DNA of 64,000 nucleotides from Helicobacter pylori (GCF_900120335.1 NZ_LT635477.1:1426001-1490000); one strand, 5' to 3'. Counted from the stretch's first letter, positions 1 through 9,754 are shown. The notes: generated from the letters alone by a model not told the origin. Made by a program: numbers and translations.

Positions 1-560
1 AAGGCGTTGATGGCGCGGGCAAAAGCACTCAAGTAGAATTATTAAAAAACAGGTTTAAAAACGCCCTTTTTACCAAAGAGCCAGGGGGGACGAGAATGGG
101 CGAAAGTTTAAGATATATCGCTTTAAATGAAAATATCAGCGAATTAGCCCGAGCGTTTTTATTTTTAAGCGATAGGGCTGAGCATACAGAAAGCGTGATC
201 AAACCGGCTTTAAAAGAAAAAAAGCTCATCATTAGCGACAGGAGTTTGATTTCTGGCATGGCTTATAGCGAGTTTTCAAGCTTGGAATTAAACCTGCTTG
301 CCACTCAAAGCATCTTGCCTGCAAAAATCGTTCTTTTACTCATAGATAAAGAGGGCTTAAAACAGCGCTTAAGCCTTAAAAGTTTAGACAAAATAGAAAA
401 CCAAGGCACAGAGAAATTACTCACCATCCAGCAAAAGCTCAAAGCTCATGCTTATGCGTTAAAAGAAAAATTCGGGTGCGAAGTTTTGGAATTAAACGCT
501 AAAGAAAGCGTTAAAAACTTACACGAACAAATCACCGCCTTTATAGAATGCGCTGTTTAA
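1..560 (+). CDS. tmk: Thymidylate kinase, 5' end outside window
   Basis: dTMP kinase phosphorylates dTMP to dTDP with ATP in the cytoplasm, the last step particular to dTTP synthesis. The frame is already open at base 3 and opens with the P-loop GVDGAGKST (bases 3-29), so only the first few residues lie outside the window. The [11 protein letters not shown] stretch matches the family's DR(F/Y)..S..AYQ substrate-site motif. The ATG at base 96 is internal: it lies after the P-loop and cannot be the start. The stop overlaps the comFC start by 13 bases, which suggests coupled translation. The identification is secure; only the 5' end is missing. Confidence 0.95.
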   Translation, partial: GVDGAGKSTQVELLKNRFKNALFTKEPGGTRMGESLRYIALNENISELARAFLFLSDRAEHTESVIKPALKEKKLIISDRSLISGMAYSEFSSLELNLLATQSILPAKIVLLLIDKEGLKQRLSLKSLDKIENQGTEKLLTIQQKLKAHAYALKEKFGCEVLELNAKESVKNLHEQITAFIECAV

Positions 561-1123
561 CCTGTTTGAAGCTTTCTTTTAAGCCTCTTTGCCCCAATTG
601 CCTAAACGATCTGCCCTTAAGCTTAAAAGTGAGGGTTTTAGAGGGCGTGAGCGTGTATAGTTTTTACGCTTATAGCGAAATAGAAGAGCTCATTAAAAGC
701 AAATACGCGCTGATTGGTTCTCGCATTTTGCCCTTGCTTTCTCAAAAAGCCGGCGCGGAATTTGTAAGGATTTTACAAGAAAAAGGCTTGAATATCCCCC
801 TTTATGGCATCGCCATTGATGATAAAATCAAATCCTTTTACTCGCATTCCGCCGCGCTTTTAAAAGGCTTTTGTCAAGGCAATTTAAAACCCACTTATGG
901 GACTTTAAGAGCCACAAATACTATTTCATATGCCGGGAAAAGCCTGGAATTTCGCGCTAACCACCCACGGGATTTCACCTTCAAAGGCGATAAAAATTTA
1001 GATTATTTTTTGTTAGATGACATTATCACCACCGGCACCACCCTAAAAGAAGCCCTAAAATACCTTAAAGCTTTAAACATTAAAGCGCACTTTGCGATCG
1101 CGCTTTGCAGCGCGGATGAATGA
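548..1123 (+). CDS. comFC: ComF-family phosphoribosyltransferase-like protein
   Basis: A 191-residue ComF family protein. The N-terminus carries a four-cysteine zinc site (RCLTC...CPNC, residues 2-19). The C-terminal half is a type I phosphoribosyltransferase fold with the PRPP loop [13 protein letters not shown] near residue 155. ComFC proteins help handle incoming single-stranded DNA during natural transformation; this is known for the family and for H. pylori. It starts inside the end of tmk. About 35 bases separate it from the restriction-modification operon, which has its own -10 box. The family call is firm; the transformation role is from family knowledge. Confidence 0.88.
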   Translation: MRCLTCLKLSFKPLCPNCLNDLPLSLKVRVLEGVSVYSFYAYSEIEELIKSKYALIGSRILPLLSQKAGAEFVRILQEKGLNIPLYGIAIDDKIKSFYSHSAALLKGFCQGNLKPTYGTLRATNTISYAGKSLEFRANHPRDFTFKGDKNLDYFLLDDIITTGTTLKEALKYLKALNIKAHFAIALCSADE

Positions 1124-1125
1124 GT

Positions 1126-1131
1126 TATAAT
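1126..1131 (+). promoter_or_regulatory. -10 box of the R-M operon
   Basis: A perfect TATAAT lies 26 bases before the start codon of the R-M gene and just after the comFC stop. No clear -35 box is seen, which is usual for the H. pylori housekeeping sigma factor. An A-rich Shine-Dalgarno (AAAAAAGGA) follows at about 1142-1150. Predicted by eye, no expression data. Confidence 0.6.
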
Positions 1132-1157
1132 TTTGTTTTTTAAAAAAGGATAAACCC

Positions 1158-3194
1158 ATGAATAAAGTTCCATCCATTGAGCCTCAAATCGCTGATAAGT
1201 TCAACAACGAGTTAAGAAATTATGGACTAGACTATAAACTAGAGCAAGAAAGCCTGAATACAGAAATTGATGAAGCTTTAAAAAATTACGCTTCTAAAAG
1301 TGGGGGTTTAGGGGGTAACCGCCCTGATGTGAAACTTTTATTAAACACACAAGACCCTAACAGAAGAATCCCTATTTTAATAGAATACAAAGGATTAAAA
1401 GATAAGCTCATTAAATTAGACAAAAACAAACTGGTAGAAAACTTTAAAAACCATGAGCCTCATTATAAAAACATTAGAGAATACGCCCTAAATGGGGCTT
1501 TGCATTACGCTAATGCGATTTTACACCACACGGACTACACTGAATGCATCGCCATAGGCATCACAGGCTATAAAGACAATAAAGGCGGCATATGCTCTCA
1601 AATCGCTGTTTATTATGTGAATAAAAGCAATTTGGGCATGGGGATAGATGTCTCAAAAGGCGAGCAAGCTTATAGTGATCTATCCTTTTTAAGCCGTAAG
1701 CATTTTAACGACTTTATTAAACGAGTAGACACCCTTTCTTTAAGCGATGAAGATTTAGAGCGCATTAGAGAAAAGAAAAACCAAGAAATAGAAGACTGCT
1801 TGACTTGTCTCAATAATGATATTTATAAAAAAGACAAGCTTTCTTTAAGCGAAGAAGATCGTTTGTATTTAGTGGTTGCGAGCATTATCGCTAATTTAGG
1901 CATCTCTAATTTGGTAGCCCCCCTAAAAAAAGAAGATTTAAAATCTAGCGATGAGGTCCATCAAAGAGATGGCGACATCATGCTCAGAAAAATCCAATCC
2001 TTTTTAGAGTATAAGCATTTGCCCCAAGAAAAAAAGCAAAGCATCATTTCTTTATTAGAGCCTTTATTAAAAAACGAAAACGACAACAAAGCCATTAATG
2101 GCGAAAGCCGTTTGAAGCGCTGTTTTAGTGAAATCGTGGATAATTTGGGCATTTATTATAAAATCGGTCTTAGCACGGATTTTACCGGTAAATTGTTCAA
2201 TGAAATGTATCGCTGGCTGGGTTTCACGCAAGACCAATTAAACGATGTGGTGCTCACGCCTCCTTATGTCGCCACGCTTTTAGCCAGACTCTCCAAAGTC
2301 AATAAGGATAGTTTCGTGTGGGATTTTGCTACCGGAAGCGCTGGGTTATTAGTCGCAAGCATGAATTTGATGATAGAAGACGCTAAAAAGCGTATCACTA
2401 GCCCAAAGGAATTAGAGCAAAAAATCGCCCACATTAAAGCCAAGCAACTTTTAGGCATAGAAAAATTACAAAAAATCTATATTCTAGCGGTGTTAAACAT
2501 GATTTTAATGGGCGATGGGAGCAGTCAAATCTTAAACCAAGACAGCTTGAGCGGTTTTGATGGCAAAGTCAATAATAAAGAATTTAAAGCTAACGCTTTT
2601 GTTTTAAACCCGCCTTATTCCGCTAGCGGTAATGGCATGGTGTTTGTGGAGCAGGCTTTAGAAAAAATGCAAAGCGGTTATGCGAGCGTGATCATCCAAT
2701 CAAGCGCCGGCAGTGGCAAAGCCAAAGAATACAATGTAAGGATTTTGGAAAAACACACGCTTTTAGCGAGCATTAAAATGCCTTTAGATTTATTCATCGG
2801 CAAAAGCAGCGTTCAAACCCATATCTATGTTTTTAGGGTCAATGAAAAGCATGACGCTAAGCAAAAGGTGAAATTTATTAATTTCAGTAACGACGGCTAC
2901 GCTAGAGCGAATCGCAAAAAAGCCAAAGCCAGCCACAATTTAAAAGACACGCATAACGCCAAAGAGCGCTACAACGAAGTCGTGGATTTAGTCCATATTG
3001 GCCAATCATGTTTGAAATTTTTAAGCGAAGATGACTACTATGAAAACACCATAGACCCCAAAAACGGGAGCGATTGGAACCAAAATAAACCCACCGACAC
3101 CAAACCCGAATTAGAGGATTTTAAAAGAACGATAGCTGATTACCTTTCTTATGAAGTGGGCTTGATTTTAAAAAATCAAACGCCCCCAAAGTGA
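1158..3194 (+). CDS. BcgI-like fused restriction endonuclease/N6-adenine methyltransferase subunit
   Basis: A 678-residue RM-fusion subunit. The N-terminal nuclease part shows a PD-(D/E)xK core: Pro-Asp at residue 57 and Glu76-x-Lys78 in LIEYKG. The methyltransferase part follows, with AdoMet motif I DFATGSAGLL from residue 389 and the catalytic NPPY at 484-487, the gamma-type order seen in type I and BcgI-like enzymes. A helical linker (about 200-330) lies between. The next gene, overlapping by 4 bases, is the specificity subunit, so this should be the cutting and modifying subunit of a type IIB/IIG-like system. It corresponds to what I recall as HP1472. All key motifs are present, so it looks functional. 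The recognition site cannot be read from the sequence. Confidence 0.85.
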   Translation: MNKVPSIEPQIADKFNNELRNYGLDYKLEQESLNTEIDEALKNYASKSGGLGGNRPDVKLLLNTQDPNRRIPILIEYKGLKDKLIKLDKNKLVENFKNHEPHYKNIREYALNGALHYANAILHHTDYTECIAIGITGYKDNKGGICSQIAVYYVNKSNLGMGIDVSKGEQAYSDLSFLSRKHFNDFIKRVDTLSLSDEDLERIREKKNQEIEDCLTCLNNDIYKKDKLSLSEEDRLYLVVASIIANLGISNLVAPLKKEDLKSSDEVHQRDGDIMLRKIQSFLEYKHLPQEKKQSIISLLEPLLKNENDNKAINGESRLKRCFSEIVDNLGIYYKIGLSTDFTGKLFNEMYRWLGFTQDQLNDVVLTPPYVATLLARLSKVNKDSFVWDFATGSAGLLVASMNLMIEDAKKRITSPKELEQKIAHIKAKQLLGIEKLQKIYILAVLNMILMGDGSSQILNQDSLSGFDGKVNNKEFKANAFVLNPPYSASGNGMVFVEQALEKMQSGYASVIIQSSAGSGKAKEYNVRILEKHTLLASIKMPLDLFIGKSSVQTHIYVFRVNEKHDAKQKVKFINFSNDGYARANRKKAKASHNLKDTHNAKERYNEVVDLVHIGQSCLKFLSEDDYYENTIDPKNGSDWNQNKPTDTKPELEDFKRTIADYLSYEVGLILKNQTPPK

Positions 3195-4372
3195 TTGGCC
3201 CCCTTAGTAGCCAACTCAACGCTATTAAGTGGGGCGAGTTCAGATTAGGGGATTTGTTTGAAGCGAGTAACGGCGATTTTGACATCCAAAAACGCCATAT
3301 CAATCATAAGGGCGAATTTGTCATCACCGCAGGGCTTAGCAATAATGGCGTTTTAGGGCAAAGCGATATAAAAGCAAAAGTTTTTGAAAGCCATACTATC
3401 ACTATTGACATGTTTGGTTGCGCGTTTTATCGCAGTTTTCCTTATAAAATGGTAACACACGCTAGGGTATTTTCTCTCAAACCCAAATTTGAAATCAACC
3501 ATAAAATCGGTTTGTTTTTATCCACGCTATTTTTTGGTTACCCTAAAAAATTCGGCTATGAAAACATGTGCTCATGGGTAAAAATTAAAAACGATAAGGT
3601 CATTCTACCCCTAAAACCCACCGCTAACACTCAAACCTTTGAGGATATTGATTTTCATTTCATGGAAAAATTCATAGCCGAACTTGAGGCTTATTTAAAA
3701 GTTACAGGGCTAGAAAACACCACCCTTTCTAGCGATGAAGAAAACGCCCTTAACGTTTTCAATGGCAACAATTCTGGGGGGGGTAATACCCCATGCGGCT
3801 TAACATGGCAACACTTCAAACTAGGGGATTTGTTTGAAATACGCCCCACAAAAGCCTATAACCTCACAAACCCTCATTTATTTGATAGTAACGCAAAAAA
3901 TCCAGTCGTTACCAATTCTAGTTTGAACAATGGGATAAGCGGTTATTCTCCTTTAGAACCCACCGAAAAGGGCAATCAGATCACTTATAGCGATACCACG
4001 ACTTCAGAGGGTATTTTTTATCAAAAAAGACCTTTTATAGGGTATTCGCATGTGCAAGGGCTATACCCTTTAAAATACCATGAGTTTTGGAATGAAAAAA
4101 CCTTACTCTATATCGTTGTGGCTTTTAAAAAAGTAGCTTGTGGGCGTTTTGATTATGGTAATAAATTCAATCGTAAAATTGCTAGTGAAATGTCAATCAT
4201 TCTCCCCACCAACCCACATGGCGGTATTGATTTCCATTTCATGCGCACCATCATCAACGCCCTAATGAAACAAACCATTCAAGGCGTGGTTCAATACTGC
4301 AGCGCTCAAATCCAGGCTACAAAAGAAATCATCAGCCAAGAAGCGCCCGTTCAAAAAGACTCGTTATTTTAA
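3191..4372 (+). CDS. Specificity (S) subunit of the BcgI-like R-M system
   Basis: A 393-residue DNA-recognition subunit. It starts with GTG at 3191 inside the stop of the upstream gene (GTGA), so translation is coupled. It is built as two half-repeats, each starting with a W..F(R/K)LGDLFE block (residues about 16 and 212) and ending with a conserved IDFHFM helix (near 153 and 345), the standard two-target-domain layout for a bipartite DNA site. A G8 tract at 3776-3783 lies exactly between the halves and codes for Gly residues of the linker. Slippage there would cut the protein after the first half. The gene is in frame here, so the system should be on in this sequence. Confidence 0.85.
   Translation: MIGPLSSQLNAIKWGEFRLGDLFEASNGDFDIQKRHINHKGEFVITAGLSNNGVLGQSDIKAKVFESHTITIDMFGCAFYRSFPYKMVTHARVFSLKPKFEINHKIGLFLSTLFFGYPKKFGYENMCSWVKIKNDKVILPLKPTANTQTFEDIDFHFMEKFIAELEAYLKVTGLENTTLSSDEENALNVFNGNNSGGGNTPCGLTWQHFKLGDLFEIRPTKAYNLTNPHLFDSNAKNPVVTNSSLNNGISGYSPLEPTEKGNQITYSDTTTSEGIFYQKRPFIGYSHVQGLYPLKYHEFWNEKTLLYIVVAFKKVACGRFDYGNKFNRKIASEMSIILPTNPHGGIDFHFMRTIINALMKQTIQGVVQYCSAQIQATKEIISQEAPVQKDSLF
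3776..3783 (+). repeat. G8 homopolymer between the two target domains
   Basis: Eight consecutive G residues in the linker of the S subunit gene. G tracts of this length in H. pylori are typical slipped-strand phase-variation sites. The tract is in the ON register in this sequence; gain or loss of one G leaves only the first half-subunit. Confidence 0.8.
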
Positions 4373-4400
4373 AAGGGGTTTTAAGCGCGCTCGCTTGTGT

Positions 4401-4406
4401 TACAAT
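4401..4406 (+). promoter_or_regulatory. Probable -10 box of polA
   Basis: TACAAT preceded by TGTGT, an extended -10 type element, 37 bases before the polA ATG and after the S-subunit stop. It separates polA from the restriction operon. By eye only. Confidence 0.45.
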
Positions 4407-4442
4407 AAACTTAAAATTCGCTTGATTGAAGAGGGTTGAATA

Positions 4443-7118
4443 ATGGAGCAGCCAGTCATTAAAGAAGGGACTTTAGCTTTAATTGATACTTTTGCGTATT
4501 TGTTTAGAAGCTATTACATGAGCGCTAAAACAAAACCTTTAACCAACGATAAGGGCTTTCCTACAGGGCTTTTAACGGGGCTTGTGGGCATGGTTAAAAA
4601 ATTTTATAAGGATAAAAAAAACATGCCTTTTATCGTGTTCGCCCTAGAAAGCCAGACTAAAACTAAAAGAGCTGAAAAACTGGGCGAATACAAACAAAAT
4701 CGTAAAGACGCCCCTAAAGAGATGCTTTTACAAATCCCTATCGCTTTAGAATGGTTGCAAAAAATGGGTTTTACTTGCGTGGAAATGAGCGGGTTTGAAG
4801 CCGATGACGTGATCGCTACTCTAGCCACGCTAAGCCCTTATAAAACGCGCATTTATTCTAAAGATAAGGATTTTAACCAGCTTTTGAGCGATAAAATCGC
4901 GCTTTTTGATGGCAAAACGGAGTTTTTGGCGAAGGATTGCGTGGAAAAATACGGGATTTTGCCGAGTCAATTCACGGATTATCAGGGCATTGTAGGGGAT
5001 AGCAGCGATAATTACAAGGGGATTAAGGGCATTGGGAGCAAGAACGCTAAGGAATTGTTACAACAATTAGGGAGCTTGGAAAAAATCTATGAAAATTTAG
5101 ACTTGGCGAAAAATTTACTCAGCCCTAAAATGTATCAAGCCCTTATACAAGACAAAGAGAGCGCGTTTTTAAGCAAAGAATTAGCCACTTTAGAAAGAGG
5201 GTGCATTAAAGAATTTGATTTTTTAAGTTGCGCTTTTCCTAGCGAAAACCCCCTATTGAAAATCAAAGACGAACTGAAAGAATATGGTTTTATTTCCACT
5301 TTAAGGGATTTAGAAAAATCCCCTTTAATTGTAGAAAACGCCCCCATATTAGACAGCGCCCCCGCCTTAGAAAACGCCCCTAAAAAATCGTGCATGATCG
5401 TTTTAGAAAGCGCTGAGCCTTTGAGCATGTTTTTAGAAAAATTAAAAAACCCTAACGCTAGGGTTTTTATGCGTTTGGTGCTAGATAAAGAAAAAAAAGT
5501 TCTAGCCCTAGCGTTTTTATTACAAGATCAAGGCTATTTTTTACCTTTAGAAGAGGCGTTATTTTCGCCCTTTTCTTTGGAGTTTTTGCAAAACGCTTTT
5601 TCTCAAATGTTACAGCATGCGCAAATCATTGGGCATGATTTAAAGCCTTTATTGAGCTTTTTAAAAGCCAAATATCAGGTGTCTTTAGAAAACATCCGCA
5701 TCCAGGACACTCAAATTTTAGCGTTTTTAAAGAATCCGGAAAAAGTGGGGTTTGATGAGGTTTTAAAGGAATATTTAAAAGAAGATTTAATCCCGCATGA
5801 AAAAATCAAAGATTTTAAAACAACAAGCAAGGCGGAAAAATTAGAGCAATTGAGTTTGGAATTAAACGCTTTAAAGCGTTTGTGCGAATACTTTGAAAAA
5901 GGGGGGCTAGAAGAGGGTTTGCTTATTTTGGCTAGAGACATTGAAACGCCGTTCATGAAAGTTTTAATGGGCATGGAATTTCAAGGCTTTAAGATTGATG
6001 CGCCTTATTTCAAGCGATTAGAGCAGGAGTTTAAAGATGAATTAAACGTTTTAGAGCGCCAAATTTTGGATTTAATCGGCGTGGATTTTAACCTCAATTC
6101 GCCCAAGCAACTTAGCGAAGTCTTGTATGAAAAATTAGGGCTTCCTAAAAATAAAAGCCATTCTACCGATGAAAAAAATTTGTTAAAAATCCTAGACAAG
6201 CACCCAAGCATCCCTTTGATTTTAGAATACAGGGAATTGAATAAGCTTTTTAACACTTACACCACTCCCTTATTGCGCTTAAAAGACAAAGACGATAAAA
6301 TCCATACCACTTTCATCCAAACCGGCACAGCTACCGGGCGTTTAAGCTCGCATTCGCCTAATTTGCAAAATATCCCGGTGCGATCGCCTAAAGGCTTACT
6401 CATTCGTAAGGGCTTTATCGCTAGCTCTAAAGAATATTGTTTGCTAGGGGTGGATTATTCGCAGATTGAATTGCGCTTATTAGCCCATTTCAGCCAGGAT
6501 AAGGATTTAATGGAGGCGTTTTTAAAGGGGCGAGACATCCATTTAGAAACTTCTAAAGCGTTGTTTGGAGAAGATCTGGCCAAAGAAAAACGATCCATCG
6601 CTAAAAGCATTAATTTTGGGCTGGTGTATGGCATGGGGAGTAAGAAATTGAGCGAAACTTTAAACATCCCTTTAAGTGAGGCTAAAAGTTACATAGAAGC
6701 GTATTTCAAGCGATTCCCTAGCATTAAAGATTATTTAAATGGCATGCGAGAAGAGATTTTAAAAACTTCTAAGGCCTTTACTTTGCTGGGGCGTTACCGG
6801 GTGTTTGATTTTAATGGCGTGAATGATTATGTCAAGGGCAATTATTTGCGAGAGGGCGTGAATGCGATTTTTCAAGGGAGCGCGAGCGATTTATTGAAAT
6901 TAGGCATGCTCAAAGTGAGCGAGCGTTTCAAAAATAACCCTTCGGTGAGGCTGCTTTTGCAAGTGCATGACGAATTGATTTTTGAAATTGAAGAAAAAAA
7001 CGCCCCAGAGTTGCAGCAAGAAATCCAACGCATTCTTAATGATGAAGTGTATCCTTTGAGGGTGCCGTTAGAAACGAGCGCGTTTATCGCTAAGCGTTGG
7101 AATGAACTAAAAGGTTAG
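4443..7118 (+). CDS. polA: DNA polymerase I
   Basis: An 891-residue family A DNA polymerase for Okazaki-fragment processing and repair. Residues 1-300 form the 5'-3' exonuclease (FEADDVIATLA; GDSSDNYKGIKGIGSKNA). The C-terminal half is the polymerase, with motif A VDYSQIELR (Asp671), motif B KRSIAKSINFGLVYGMG and motif C VHDE (Asp843). The central domain, about 310-500, still looks like the proofreading fold, but the expected Asp-x-Glu of Exo I and the Exo III aspartates are absent, so 3'-5' exonuclease activity is probably lost, as in several bacterial Pol I enzymes. It is transcribed from its own promoter. The assignment is certain; loss of proofreading is inferred. Confidence 0.97.
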   Translation: MEQPVIKEGTLALIDTFAYLFRSYYMSAKTKPLTNDKGFPTGLLTGLVGMVKKFYKDKKNMPFIVFALESQTKTKRAEKLGEYKQNRKDAPKEMLLQIPIALEWLQKMGFTCVEMSGFEADDVIATLATLSPYKTRIYSKDKDFNQLLSDKIALFDGKTEFLAKDCVEKYGILPSQFTDYQGIVGDSSDNYKGIKGIGSKNAKELLQQLGSLEKIYENLDLAKNLLSPKMYQALIQDKESAFLSKELATLERGCIKEFDFLSCAFPSENPLLKIKDELKEYGFISTLRDLEKSPLIVENAPILDSAPALENAPKKSCMIVLESAEPLSMFLEKLKNPNARVFMRLVLDKEKKVLALAFLLQDQGYFLPLEEALFSPFSLEFLQNAFSQMLQHAQIIGHDLKPLLSFLKAKYQVSLENIRIQDTQILAFLKNPEKVGFDEVLKEYLKEDLIPHEKIKDFKTTSKAEKLEQLSLELNALKRLCEYFEKGGLEEGLLILARDIETPFMKVLMGMEFQGFKIDAPYFKRLEQEFKDELNVLERQILDLIGVDFNLNSPKQLSEVLYEKLGLPKNKSHSTDEKNLLKILDKHPSIPLILEYRELNKLFNTYTTPLLRLKDKDDKIHTTFIQTGTATGRLSSHSPNLQNIPVRSPKGLLIRKGFIASSKEYCLLGVDYSQIELRLLAHFSQDKDLMEAFLKGRDIHLETSKALFGEDLAKEKRSIAKSINFGLVYGMGSKKLSETLNIPLSEAKSYIEAYFKRFPSIKDYLNGMREEILKTSKAFTLLGRYRVFDFNGVNDYVKGNYLREGVNAIFQGSASDLLKLGMLKVSERFKNNPSVRLLLQVHDELIFEIEEKNAPELQQEIQRILNDEVYPLRVPLETSAFIAKRWNELKG

Positions 7119-7188
7119 TTTTTAATTGAGTTTAAGAAAAAATATATTATTATTTCTTTATAAGTAATACTTAGCCATTTTAAGCTAA

Positions 7189-7194
7189 TATAAT
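7189..7194 (+). promoter_or_regulatory. -10 box of the outer-membrane protein gene
   Basis: TATAAT in a very A+T-rich stretch about 38 bases upstream of the ATG at 7232. An overlapping TATAAA follows at once. GGGAAGAG before the ATG serves as ribosome binding site. Confidence 0.5.
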
Positions 7195-7231
7195 ATAAAG
7201 TCATTATCAAAGAATAAAGGGAAGAGACTGA

Positions 7232-7978
7232 ATGTTGAAAAGAATTATATTGTTAGGGGCTTTGGGTGTTGTGGCGAGCGCTGAAGAGAGCGCGGCTTTT
7301 GTGGGAGTCAATTACCAGGTGAGCATGATACAAAATCAGACTAAAATGGTGAATGACAACGGCTTGCAAAAACCTTTGATAAAGTTCCCGCCTTATGCAG
7401 GAGCGGGTTTTGAAGTGGGCTATAAGCAATTTTTTGGTAAGAAAAAATGGTTTGGCATGCGTTATTATGGGTTTTTTGACTACGCGCACAACCGCTTTGG
7501 CGTGATGAAAAAGGGTATCCCGGTGGGCGAGAGCGGGTTTATTTACAATAGCTTTAGTTTTGGTGGGACGACTTTAACGGAAAGGGATTCCTATCAAGGG
7601 CAATACTATATTAATTTATTCACTTATGGTGCAGGGCTAGATACGCTGTGGAATTTTGTGAATAAAGAAAACATGGTTTTTGGTTTTGTCGTGGGGATCC
7701 AATTAGCGGGGGATAGTTGGGCAACGAGTATCAGTAAAGAGATCGCTAGTTATGTAAAACACCACAGCGATTCCAGCTATAGCCCGGCGAATTTCCAGTT
7801 TTTATGGAAGTTTGGGATCCGCACCCATATCGCTAAACACAATAGCCTGGAATTAGGGATTAAAGTGCCTACGATCACGCACCGGCTTTTCTCCATCACC
7901 AACGAAAAGGGATACACCTTACAGGCTGATGTGCGTAGAGTCTATGCGTTTCAAATCAGTTATTTGAGGGATTTTTAA
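7232..7978 (+). CDS. Small outer-membrane beta-barrel protein (Hor-like)
   Basis: A 248-residue H. pylori outer-membrane protein. It has a short signal peptide (residues 1-16, cleavage after VVASA). Alternating hydrophobic and aromatic strands follow (GFEVGYKQFFGKKKWFGMRYYGFFDY). It ends with the family C-terminal strand ...VYAFQISYLRDF, whose last Phe is the BAM signal. It sits where I recall HP1469, placed in the Hor family, but the exact hor letter is not assigned here. Function is unknown; most such proteins are small barrels of the cell surface. It has its own promoter and lies alone between polA and ilvE. Confidence 0.8.
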   Translation: MLKRIILLGALGVVASAEESAAFVGVNYQVSMIQNQTKMVNDNGLQKPLIKFPPYAGAGFEVGYKQFFGKKKWFGMRYYGFFDYAHNRFGVMKKGIPVGESGFIYNSFSFGGTTLTERDSYQGQYYINLFTYGAGLDTLWNFVNKENMVFGFVVGIQLAGDSWATSISKEIASYVKHHSDSSYSPANFQFLWKFGIRTHIAKHNSLELGIKVPTITHRLFSITNEKGYTLQADVRRVYAFQISYLRDF

Positions 7979-7990
7979 CCCCTTTTTAGA

Positions 7991-7996
7991 TACAAT
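7991..7996 (+). promoter_or_regulatory. Probable -10 box of ilvE
   Basis: TACAAT 36 bases before the ilvE ATG, just after the upstream stop. An AAAGGTG ribosome binding site lies 5 bases before the ATG. Confidence 0.4.
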
Positions 7997-8031
7997 CGCA
8001 CCTGAAAAAACTATCCATTTAAAGGTGTGAA

Positions 8032-9054
8032 ATGCCAAATTTAGAAAATTTAGACTGGAAAAATCTGGGCTTTAGCTACATTAAAACGGATTTTCGCTTC
8101 ATCGCCGCTTATAAAAACGGCTCGTGGTCGCAAGGCGAATTGGTTAGCGAAAATGCGTTACAGCTCAGCGAAGGCTCACCGGTCTTGCATTATGGGCAGG
8201 CTTGTTTTGAAGGCTTGAAGGCTTACCGCTCTCAAAAGGGGAAAGCTCTTCTTTTTCGCCCTTTAGAAAACGCCAAACGCTTGCAAACTTCATGCGAAAG
8301 ACTGCTCATGCCCAAAGTGAGCGAAGAGCTGTTTTTAAAAGCATGCGCTGAAGTGATTAAAGCGAATCAAAAATGGCTCGCTCCTTACAAAAGTGGGGCG
8401 AGTTTGTATTTGCGCCCTTTTGTCATAGGCGTGGGGGATAATTTGGGGGTAAAGCCGGCCAGTGAATACCTTTTTATCGTGTTTTGCGCGCCGGTGGGGG
8501 CGTATTTTAAGGGGGGCATAGAAAAAGGGGGGGCTAGGTTTATCACTACGGCGTTTGATAGAGCCGCGCCTAAAGGCACCGGTGGGGTGAAAGTGGGGGG
8601 GAATTATGCCGCAAGCCTGTTAGCCCATAAAATAGCCACAGAGCAAGGCTATGATGATTGCATTTATTTAGACCCCACCACGCACACTAAGATTGAAGAA
8701 GTGGGGGCGGCGAATTTTTTTGGCATCACGCATGATAGTGCCTTTATCACCCCGCATTCGCCAAGCATTCTGCCAAGCATTACCAGAAAAAGTTTGATGG
8801 TTTTGGCTAAAGAATGTTTGAAACTCAAAGTAGAAGAGAGGGAGATTTTAATTGATGAGTTGGGCGCGTTTAAAGAAGCTGGAGCGTGCGGGACAGCTGC
8901 GATCATTACGCCCATTAAAGAAATCGCGCATAACGACAAGTCTTATTCTTTTGAAGCGCCGGGCAATATTACCAAACAACTCTATGATTTGCTTTTATCC
9001 ATCCAGCAAGGCGAACAAGAAGCCCCCAAAGATTGGATTTTTGAAGTTGGCTAA
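8032..9054 (+). CDS. ilvE: Branched-chain amino acid aminotransferase
   Basis: A 340-residue class IV PLP aminotransferase that interconverts Leu/Ile/Val and their 2-oxo acids with glutamate/2-oxoglutarate. The Schiff-base lysine lies in [12 protein letters not shown] (about residues 185-196), and the phosphate-binding E-x-G-x-x-N-x-F block appears as [10 protein letters not shown]. The long form with [19 protein letters not shown] is typical of the type II BCAT subgroup shared with eukaryotes. Two G7 runs (8529-8535, 8595-8601) code for Gly pairs. It converges with the next minus-strand gene, only 4 bases apart. Confidence 0.95.
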   Translation: MPNLENLDWKNLGFSYIKTDFRFIAAYKNGSWSQGELVSENALQLSEGSPVLHYGQACFEGLKAYRSQKGKALLFRPLENAKRLQTSCERLLMPKVSEELFLKACAEVIKANQKWLAPYKSGASLYLRPFVIGVGDNLGVKPASEYLFIVFCAPVGAYFKGGIEKGGARFITTAFDRAAPKGTGGVKVGGNYAASLLAHKIATEQGYDDCIYLDPTTHTKIEEVGAANFFGITHDSAFITPHSPSILPSITRKSLMVLAKECLKLKVEEREILIDELGAFKEAGACGTAAIITPIKEIAHNDKSYSFEAPGNITKQLYDLLLSIQQGEQEAPKDWIFEVG

Positions 9055-9058
9055 AAGG

Positions 9059-9754
9059 TTAAAATTTATAGCTGTATGCCGCATAAAATAGGGGCGAAGT
9101 TTCAAAGCGACTAGAGCTAGAAAGCAATCTGGCGGTGGGCAAGATCTTAAACCCTAATTCAATGCGGTGCCTTAAAAAAAGCGTGAGCATGACCCCTCCA
9201 CTAATCGCTAATCCCCCTGAAACCACAGAATGTTTAAAAAACTTGAAATTTTGCTTGTCTGTATAAACGACTAAAGCCCCCCTAGCTCCCCCAAACGCCC
9301 CTAAATAATGCTTATAACTCCCTAGAGGAAATTCCATGATCACATCCAAACCCACCGCAAGCATGGTAAAAAAAGAGTTGGTAGGATCTTTATAGCTTTG
9401 ATAATTCACTTTTCCTGACCCAAGATCCCATGCAAAAACCCCCCTGATCCCGATGTATTTTTTAAAAAAACTTTGCACGCCGGTTTTTAAATTGAGCGTG
9501 GCGATCCAATCTTTCATTTCCTTGCCTTGATAGTCCTTAATGGCTTCTACAGCGCCAACCCCCCCTAAAAAATACCACCCGCTTTTTTTACGTGTGAGCT
9601 TTTGGCGGTTAATGATGCTCCTGTAAAGCTTTTCATGGGCTTCTTGGTAATTTTTTTTGGGGGTTTTATTGCGCAAAATAGGCATGGCTTCAAGGGGTGG
9701 AATGACAAATCCCCCTATCAAAAAAACGCACAAAAAAATGATTTTTTTAAACAT
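9059..9754 (-). CDS. Small outer-membrane protein
   Basis: A 231-residue predicted beta-barrel. It has a signal peptide (MFKK + hydrophobic stretch, cleavage near PPLEA) and ends in the aromatic C-terminal strand LFYAAYSYKF. Internal strands such as FLGGVGAVEAI and GIRGVFAWDLGSG alternate in barrel style. It resembles the 7232 gene in size and signal-peptide/C-strand layout, though the sequences differ; both belong to the H. pylori small OMP group. It is divergent from the Mla operon and convergent with ilvE. Function unknown. Confidence 0.72.
   Translation of the reverse strand: MFKKIIFLCVFLIGGFVIPPLEAMPILRNKTPKKNYQEAHEKLYRSIINRQKLTRKKSGWYFLGGVGAVEAIKDYQGKEMKDWIATLNLKTGVQSFFKKYIGIRGVFAWDLGSGKVNYQSYKDPTNSFFTMLAVGLDVIMEFPLGSYKHYLGAFGGARGALVVYTDKQNFKFFKHSVVSGGLAISGGVMLTLFLRHRIELGFKILPTARLLSSSSRFETSPLFYAAYSYKF

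Noticed and set aside
8510-8601. G6-G7 runs in ilvE as phase-variation sites
   Set aside because: Runs are at or below the usual slippage length and the gene is essential-like metabolism; noted only.
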